Shown: positions 59,284 to 64,000 of the stretch, in pieces | Numbering within the stretch: position 1 is the stretch's first letter | Layout of the letters: each line of letters opens with the position of its first letter | Source: Sphingobium aromaticiconvertens | GTDB lineage: Bacteria; Pseudomonadota; Alphaproteobacteria; Sphingomonadales; Sphingomonadaceae | Length of the DNA: 64,000 nucleotides | Assembly (NCBI RefSeq): GCF_037154075.1 | Contig: NZ_JBANRJ010000001.1 | Coordinates: 2,537,501 to 2,601,500, forward strand | Reading direction: 5' to 3' | Translations under genes and position numbers: made by a program | The notes under the pieces: model-generated | Told to the model about the DNA's origin: nothing | What the model saw: the letters and a program-made list of their open reading frames with translations, nothing else | Databases searched by the model: none

Positions 59284-60149
59284 TGGCTGTCCTGGATATC
59301 GATCGGCTGCGTGCCTATCAACTGCCTGAATATCGCGAGAGCTACGACAGGCGCAGCACGATCCTGTACGCATTGGGCGTAGGGGCAGGCCTTAGCGAGG
59401 ACGTGGACGAACTGGATTTCCTCTACGAACGCGACCTCAAGGCGCTGCCGACGATGGCACTTGTGCTCGGAACGCCGGGTTTCTGGGCAATGGACCCAAA
59501 GGCCGGTCTGGATTGGCCGAAGATCCTCCATGGGGAGGAAACGCTGGCACTCCATCGGCCGATCGAGCCGGAGGGGGAACTGGTGGGCAATAGCTGGATC
59601 GAGGACATCGCCGATAAAGGGCCCGGCAAGCCGGTCATGATCCGTAGTCGACGGACGCTCTCGACCCTGTCAGGCCTGCTGGTTGCCGAGATGACGGAAC
59701 TGTGGGTATTGCGCGGCGCTGGGGGCTTTGGTGGGCCGCGTGACCTGCCCGGCGATCCTTTACCGACGGTACCAGATCGTCCGGCGGACTGCCTGATCGA
59801 ACTGCCTACGGCCCGAAACCAGGCGCTGTTATACCGGCTGTCGGGCGATCGCAATCCGCTCCATGCCGATCCGGAACTGGCCAAGAGCGTCGGCTTCGAT
59901 GGACCGATATTGCATGGACTATCGACCATGGGCGTCATCGGCCGGGCGCTGACCCATAAGTGCGCCGACGGCGATCCGCATCAGTTGCGGTCCATGCGGC
60001 AGCGCTTCACTGCGCCGGTAGTACCGGGCGATGTCATCGCCACCGAAATTTGGGATGAAGGCGACGGCTCGGCGCGGTTCCGCGCTTCGGTGCCCGCACG
60101 CGGCGTCGTGGTTGCGGACAGTGGCGTGGCGACATTCGCTTCGTATTAA
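59283..60149 (+). CDS. MaoC-type double hot-dog dehydratase/hydratase
   Basis: This 288-residue protein is a fused two-hot-dog hydratase of the MFE-2/hydratase-2 type. The C-terminal half carries the active-site motif SGDRNPLHADPELAKSVGF (about 194-212). It hydrates enoyl-CoA to the (R)-3-hydroxyacyl-CoA, possibly for a branched or ring-derived chain that the crotonase domain cannot handle. It is the last gene of the forward beta-oxidation operon and converges on the broken NTF2 gene. Confidence 0.9.
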   Translation: MAVLDIDRLRAYQLPEYRESYDRRSTILYALGVGAGLSEDVDELDFLYERDLKALPTMALVLGTPGFWAMDPKAGLDWPKILHGEETLALHRPIEPEGELVGNSWIEDIADKGPGKPVMIRSRRTLSTLSGLLVAEMTELWVLRGAGGFGGPRDLPGDPLPTVPDRPADCLIELPTARNQALLYRLSGDRNPLHADPELAKSVGFDGPILHGLSTMGVIGRALTHKCADGDPHQLRSMRQRFTAPVVPGDVIATEIWDEGDGSARFRASVPARGVVVADSGVATFASY

Positions 60150-60224
60150 TCCGGCGCCAGCAGTCTCTGCTTTGGTTCTTTGCTGCTCGTGCGGCCGTTC
60201 CATAGAGCAGGGACTGCCGCTGAA

Positions 60225-60736
60225 TCAGCTAGGCCAACTGGTGCGGCGTCCCTGCATTCCTTCGAAGATCGGGCGCATGGGGTCGGGCACTTGGCCAACG
60301 CCAACGCCAGTACCGAAATTGATGCCGCGCCGCTCATATATCCGCCAGCCATCCGCCGTGCGGCGCAGTCGGTCTTCATAAGCGCCTACAGCCAGCAGGT
60401 CGGACGGACGCAGCGGATCGGCGTCGGGAATGGCGAACCAGTGCCAGGCAAGGATGCGGCTGGCGGCACGGGCTTCGTCTCCGTTCACTTACTTCTATCA
60501 TCACATTGGTTACATTGTGCGAACAGCCCAGCAGCGCGCCCTGATAGCCCATGCACTGCGCATGGATGGCGTCGCGTCCAACGGACGCGCGCGCCCCCAA
60601 AGTCGATGCAGGCGTCTTCGGTGAACACCTCCTCAGCGATGCGGTCATATTGTATCGCGTCAACCAGATGCGCGTATCGGTAGAGGCATTCTTCGATGGC
60701 GATACGGTCGCTCATGATTTGCAGGTCTAGTGTCAT
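60225..60736 (-). pseudogene. NTF2/SnoaL-like pseudogene with two frameshifts
   Basis: Three overlapping frames read as one NTF2 protein: IAIEECLYRYAHLVDAIQYD to CIDFGGAR, then GRDAIHAQCMGYQGALLGCS to VMIEV, then NGDEARAASRILAWHWF to RTADGWRIYERR. Shifts lie near 60580 and 60487. Joined, they would give a normal 150-170-residue SnoaL-like protein like those at 34854 and 40898. The start ATG at 60736 overlaps the upstream SDR stop. Sequencing error is possible but two shifts make decay more likely. Confidence 0.75.
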
Positions 60737-61587
60737 GGGAGATGCACTCCTTTTCGTGCCGCAATCTCCGTCGTGATCTCCCACAGTCGCCCGGCTTCGT
60801 TTTCCGGGACATCGAAGGGAGAGGGAACGAACAGCTTTGGGTTTTTGAAAATAGCGGCGGGCAAGGGCGGTGGGTTATCGTCCAGTAATAGCCGAGTTGG
60901 ATTGATCGCGGATTTTTCAGGCGACGTACCAAAGCGGCCCATGATCCGCATGATAAGGGGCATGGCCGGGTTCTGCATCGCCTTCGTTTTTGTCGAGGCG
61001 ACGCCCGCTGCGTACAGGCCGATCGGTCGATCGCACCAGCGCCTTGCCGCTTCGTCCAGAAACAGGAAGCCTTGAACATGCGTGGTCAGGATTGCCTTGA
61101 AAAAGCTCCACTTGCGATGTTCGAACTGGAGGTCGGCCAGATCGGGCCGGGCCATGCGGTAAGGAATGGCTCCGGCCAGATGGACGATGCGCCCGTCGCC
61201 CGACGCCGCCAGTACATCGGCGCACAGCCGATTGATGATGGCACGGGAAAGATATTGCAGGGCGAAAGCGAATTCCAGCCCGTCAGGCGTTATGGTTTTG
61301 CCGGAAAATGCGCTCATTGCACTGTGCATCAGGCCATGAATGGCCGGGCGCCACGCCCGAATATCGTCGGCCGCCGCCGCCGCGCCGTGGATGGTGGAAA
61401 GGTCGGCCTGAAGGAAAGTGGCGTCCTTCGCGCCCGCGGCCCGCATCGCTTCAACCGCAACAGCACCGCGTTCGGCATTGCGAGCGACAAGAAGGATCGA
61501 AGCCCCGGCACGCGCGGCATTGATGGCCGTGGCGCGCCCTATACCCTCGGTACCGCCGACGAAGACGAAATTGCCCGTTCTTGTCAT
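60733..61587 (-). CDS. Divergent SDR lacking Ser/Tyr catalytic residues
   Basis: This 284-residue protein has an SDR cofactor motif GGTEGIGRA (11-19) and a HSAMSAF loop in place of NNAG. The expected Tyr-x-x-x-Lys reads WSFFK with Trp160 and Lys164, and the Ser strand is HLAGA, so Ser and Tyr are missing. It may use another base, work on a CoA substrate, or be non-catalytic. AGGGGCG precedes the ATG. It lies 13 bp after the neighbouring SDR. Confidence 0.82.
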   Translation of the reverse strand: MTRTGNFVFVGGTEGIGRATAINAARAGASILLVARNAERGAVAVEAMRAAGAKDATFLQADLSTIHGAAAAADDIRAWRPAIHGLMHSAMSAFSGKTITPDGLEFAFALQYLSRAIINRLCADVLAASGDGRIVHLAGAIPYRMARPDLADLQFEHRKWSFFKAILTTHVQGFLFLDEAARRWCDRPIGLYAAGVASTKTKAMQNPAMPLIMRIMGRFGTSPEKSAINPTRLLLDDNPPPLPAAIFKNPKLFVPSPFDVPENEAGRLWEITTEIAARKGVHLP

Positions 61588-61600
61588 TATCGCCCCTGAT

Positions 61601-62377
61601 TTAGCCGCAGCCTACCACCCCACCGTCCACCGGAATTTGCGCGCCCGTGACATAGGCGCCTGCGCGAGAGCAAAGGAAGACGACGATCCCGGCGATATCG
61701 TCCGGTTTGCCGAGGCGTCGCAGGGGAATATGGTCGAGCAGCTTGGGATCGACGCTATCCTCATCGCGCATATGTGCCGTCATCTTGGTCGGGAAGAAGC
61801 CGGGAATGACCGCGTTAACGGTGATATTGCGTCCAGCAAGGTCGCCCGCCAGATCGCGTGTCATCATATGCACCGCAGCCTTGCTGGCCGCATAGCTGTA
61901 GGCGCTCAACCGCTCGGTCTTCATCCCCGCAACTGAACCGATGTTGATGATCCGCGCCGGATCATCGGCTGTAGCCGCAGCGTCTAGTTCGGGCAGGAGT
62001 TCGCGCACCATGGTGAAAGGCGTCTGGACGTTGACGGCCATCACGCCGGGCCAGGCCTTGTCGGGGAAGGTGTCGATCGACCCGCCCCAGGTCTTGCCCG
62101 CATTGTTGACCAATATGTGGCATTCGCCCACCGCAGCGCGATAGCGCGCGACCAGATCGACCGCGGCTTCGGGTGTGGAAAGGTCGGCCGGCAAGGGAAT
62201 GCAGGTCCCAAGCGAGGCCATCTCGCTGGCAGCTTGCTCGCATAGGTCGGCTTTACGCGACGTGATGGCGACGGTTGCGCCCGCGCGCAGCAAACCCTCG
62301 GCAATCATGCGGCCCAGGCCCTGCGCCCCGCCGGTGACGAGCGCCTTCTTGCCGTCCAGGCTGAACAGGTCGGTCAC
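61601..62377 (-). CDS. SDR family oxidoreductase
   Basis: This 258-residue classical SDR has TGGAQGLG (15-22), NNAG (91-94), Ser148, Tyr162 and Lys166 (SYAASKAAV) and a YVTGAQIPVDGG end. It resembles the SDR at 47849 in length and C-terminus. GTG at 62377 overlaps the MDR stop (GTGA), which gives translational coupling. It is the second gene of the MDR-SDR-SDR-NTF2 run. Confidence 0.9.
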   Translation of the reverse strand: MTDLFSLDGKKALVTGGAQGLGRMIAEGLLRAGATVAITSRKADLCEQAASEMASLGTCIPLPADLSTPEAAVDLVARYRAAVGECHILVNNAGKTWGGSIDTFPDKAWPGVMAVNVQTPFTMVRELLPELDAAATADDPARIINIGSVAGMKTERLSAYSYAASKAAVHMMTRDLAGDLAGRNITVNAVIPGFFPTKMTAHMRDEDSVDPKLLDHIPLRRLGKPDDIAGIVVFLCSRAGAYVTGAQIPVDGGVVGCG

Positions 62378-63375
62378 ATCGTCACCACGACTTTACCGAA
62401 TTTGTGGCTGTCGCGCAGGTGGAGTAATGCTTCCTTGGCCTGTGCCAACGGATAGGTGGCTTCGATCACCGGCTTGATCTTGTGCTCGCCGGCAAACGCC
62501 AGCATCTCCTGGAAATCCTGCGGATCGCCGACCTGACTGCCGACGATGCTCGCGCTTTTCAGGAAAATGTCGGTGGCGTTGAACTTGATCTCGTTGCCGG
62601 CTGTCGATCCGTAGATGACGATGCGTGCGCCGGGATTGATGGCGCGCACATAGTTGGCGAAGCTCGGCGCAGGGGCGCCATCCAGCACGACGTCAATGCC
62701 GCCCGTCAGCTTGCCGACCTGCTTGCGCCAGTCGGGGTCGGTATAGAGCAACCCACCCTTGGCCCCCATGGCGATCGCCCGATCGATCACTTCCTGGCTT
62801 TCGCCGGTCACATAGACATTGGCGCCCTTGGCGACCGCGAAGGCGAGGCCGAAAGTGGCGACGCCGCCGCCGACGCCGCTGATCAGCACGGTTTCGCCAG
62901 CTTGCAATTTGCCCTTGAACATCAAGGCGCGCCAGGATGTCAGTGCCGTGAGTGGCATGGCCCCGGCTTCCTCGAAGCTCATGAAAGCGGGCTTGGGTGC
63001 CAGATTTTCGGCCGGAACGCAGATATATTCTGCGATCGTCCCGGCAAAGGGCATGCCCAGCAGGCCGAAGTCGGCACCAGGGGCGTGGCGATCTGGTCCC
63101 CAGTTGCGCGCAGGGTAGAGGACGACCTCGTCCCCTTCGCTAACCCCGGATACCCCTTCACCGATCATGTCGACGACACCCGCGCCATCGCAGCCGAGCG
63201 TAACCGGAACGACCATGCCGGGATATTGACCATCGGTAATGAACAATTCGCGGTGATTGATCGACGCAGCCTTCACGGCGACCCGGACTTCGCCGACGCC
63301 AGGGACCGGCGTTTCGACATCCGTTACCACGACGGATTCGGGGCCAGCGATCTGCTCGAGATACAGGGCCTTCAT
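62374..63375 (-). CDS. MDR-family NAD(P)H quinone/enone oxidoreductase
   Basis: This 333-residue protein has INHRELFITDGQYPGM near residue 40, the cofactor fold TVLISGVGGGVATFGLAFAVA near 165 and GARIVIYGSTAGNEI near 255. It belongs to the zinc-less or degenerate-zinc branch of MDR enzymes, without the second Cys cluster. AGGAAAGG lies before ATG 63375. It is the first gene of the reverse run to 60225, and a symmetric GRTAGG element lies 123 bp upstream. Confidence 0.9.
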   Translation of the reverse strand: MKALYLEQIAGPESVVVTDVETPVPGVGEVRVAVKAASINHRELFITDGQYPGMVVPVTLGCDGAGVVDMIGEGVSGVSEGDEVVLYPARNWGPDRHAPGADFGLLGMPFAGTIAEYICVPAENLAPKPAFMSFEEAGAMPLTALTSWRALMFKGKLQAGETVLISGVGGGVATFGLAFAVAKGANVYVTGESQEVIDRAIAMGAKGGLLYTDPDWRKQVGKLTGGIDVVLDGAPAPSFANYVRAINPGARIVIYGSTAGNEIKFNATDIFLKSASIVGSQVGDPQDFQEMLAFAGEHKIKPVIEATYPLAQAKEALLHLRDSHKFGKVVVTM

Positions 63376-63498
63376 GGTCAACCTTTCCTAATTCATTGCC
63401 CCTGCGCTTCGGGTCGCCTGATTCTACGCGCTTGCAGTGCGTCTGCGCGACGCCCTGCCGATGGTGCCAAGCTGGACAATATCTCCGGCGGTTGAGAA

Positions 63499-63514
63499 CC
63501 TATCTGTGGATAGG
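63499..63514. promoter_or_regulatory. Shared element, fully symmetric copy CCTATC-N4-GATAGG (site 11)
   Basis: Both arms match perfectly. It lies 123 bp before the MDR gene on the minus strand and 89 bp before the LuxR/MalT-type gene on the plus strand, so it may serve both. It is the best inverted repeat of the set. Confidence 0.75.
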
Positions 63515-63603
63515 AATTGGGGATTGCGTTTATGATTTCATCGTTCAGAATATATTTAGAAGAACAAAACGAATCATGCCACGCAGCATGCTAGGAGAGA
63601 GAA

Positions 63604-64000
63604 ATGGCCGTAGTCCCTACTATCGTCCTACCACCTCGTATGACGTCAACGCTGATCGAGCGTCCCGCCCTGGCTGCGCTGACAGACAAGGTTGCAGGAT
63701 CGCGCATGACGATCGTGTCAGCGCCGGCCGGGAGCGGGAAGACGACGGCGATGTTGTTTTGGGCCGATCGGTTCCGGGTGCAGGGGCGCCCCGTGATCTG
63801 GCTCGCGGCGCGTGCGGGGATACATGACAAGACATCCTTCCTGCTCGCGCTCAAGGCCGGCGGCGTCGCGGCGGGTATGGCCTGGAAGGATCTGGATGGC
63901 GACACAAAGGATGATGTCTGGCTCCAGACGCTCTCGACGCTTGTCGAGCCGAAGCTTGTCATTGTCATTGACGACGCGCAGTTGCTGGGTCAGCCGATCC
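63604..64000 (+). CDS. LuxR/MalT-type ATP-dependent regulator, N-terminal part
   Basis: The window ends after 132 codons of this gene. It starts after AGGAGAG with MAVVPTIVLPPRMTSTLIER, has the Walker A motif APAGSGKTT near residue 43 and a Walker B-like LVIVIDDAQ near 122. This is the usual N-terminus of MalT/AlkS-type regulators (STAND ATPase with LuxR HTH at the C-terminus, length about 850-900 residues). The HTH lies outside the window, so the class is inferred from the ATPase start. Confidence 0.8.
   Translation, partial: MAVVPTIVLPPRMTSTLIERPALAALTDKVAGSRMTIVSAPAGSGKTTAMLFWADRFRVQGRPVIWLAARAGIHDKTSFLLALKAGGVAAGMAWKDLDGDTKDDVWLQTLSTLVEPKLVIVIDDAQLLGQPI

Overview
The window reads as part of a large catabolic gene region from a high-GC alphaproteobacterium, most likely a sphingomonad (Sphingobium/Novosphingobium type). 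That placement is an inference from base composition and from the mix of families. There are ten short-chain dehydrogenases (SDRs), several SnoaL/NTF2-like proteins and VOC proteins, a diterpenoid-type Rieske dioxygenase, P450s, CoA-thioester enzymes, GntR, TetR and LuxR/MalT-type regulators, and no ribosomal or other core genes. I saw no rRNA, tRNA, CRISPR array or intact transposase.

Layout. 1-3.2 kb: a tyrosine phosphatase, an SMP-30 lactonase-type protein and a kinase of the ecdysteroid-kinase-like/CHK type. 3.3-7.3 kb: an MFS transporter diverging from a luciferase-like monooxygenase plus a SABATH-type carboxyl methyltransferase. 7.3-7.8 kb: a scar holding a P450 C-terminus and an NTF2-like C-terminus. 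7.8-9.4 kb: a translationally coupled trio of membrane proteins with oxidase subunit III/IV (NorE/NorF-like) character. 9.5-14.5 kb: a forward operon (NTF2, APH-like protein, SDR, two-repeat DUF protein, VOC, SDR, remnant of a carboxymuconolactone decarboxylase). 14.5-19.2 kb: a reverse operon (SDR, CrtI-like flavoprotein, second EcKL-like kinase, epoxide hydrolase). 20.1-23.4 kb: GntR, acyl-CoA dehydrogenase and P450. 23.5-31.8 kb: a Rieske oxygenase block (alpha, beta, reductase, SDR, TetR, two-component-type flavin monooxygenase, MDR, gamma-carbonic-anhydrase-like protein, nitroreductase), with its 3Fe-4S-type ferredoxin divergently placed. 32-42 kb: old yellow enzyme, SDR, MDR, NTF2, ABM, serine hydrolase, GMC oxidoreductase, PQQ dehydrogenase and two NTF2-like proteins. 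42-51.2 kb: two reverse runs with hydrolases, SDRs, VOC, paired MaoC half-domains, an acyl-CoA dehydrogenase, FMN reductase, extradiol dioxygenase and FAA hydrolase. 51.3-63.4 kb: GntR, SDR, acyl-CoA ligase, then thiolase, multifunctional FadJ-like protein, acyl-CoA dehydrogenase and MaoC, an NTF2 pseudogene, two SDRs and an MDR. The window ends inside a LuxR/MalT-type ATPase regulator.

Together the genes outline import or activation of a hydrophobic, probably terpenoid or hydroaromatic acid: CoA ligation, P450, Rieske and flavin hydroxylations, dehydrogenation by SDRs, extradiol ring cleavage, C-C hydrolysis by FAA-fold and alpha/beta hydrolases, and beta-oxidation to acetyl-CoA units. Chemistry less usual for such clusters, namely EcKL-like kinases and a SABATH methyltransferase, suggests extra handling of hydroxyl and carboxyl groups.

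The most striking non-coding signal is a shared 16-bp element, CCNNNC-N4-GRTAGG. It occurs upstream of at least eleven genes or operons (a weaker twelfth lies at 977), always with the GRTAGG half facing the gene. It looks like the operator or activator site of one regulon spanning the whole region, and the LuxR/MalT-type gene at the right end is the natural candidate reader.
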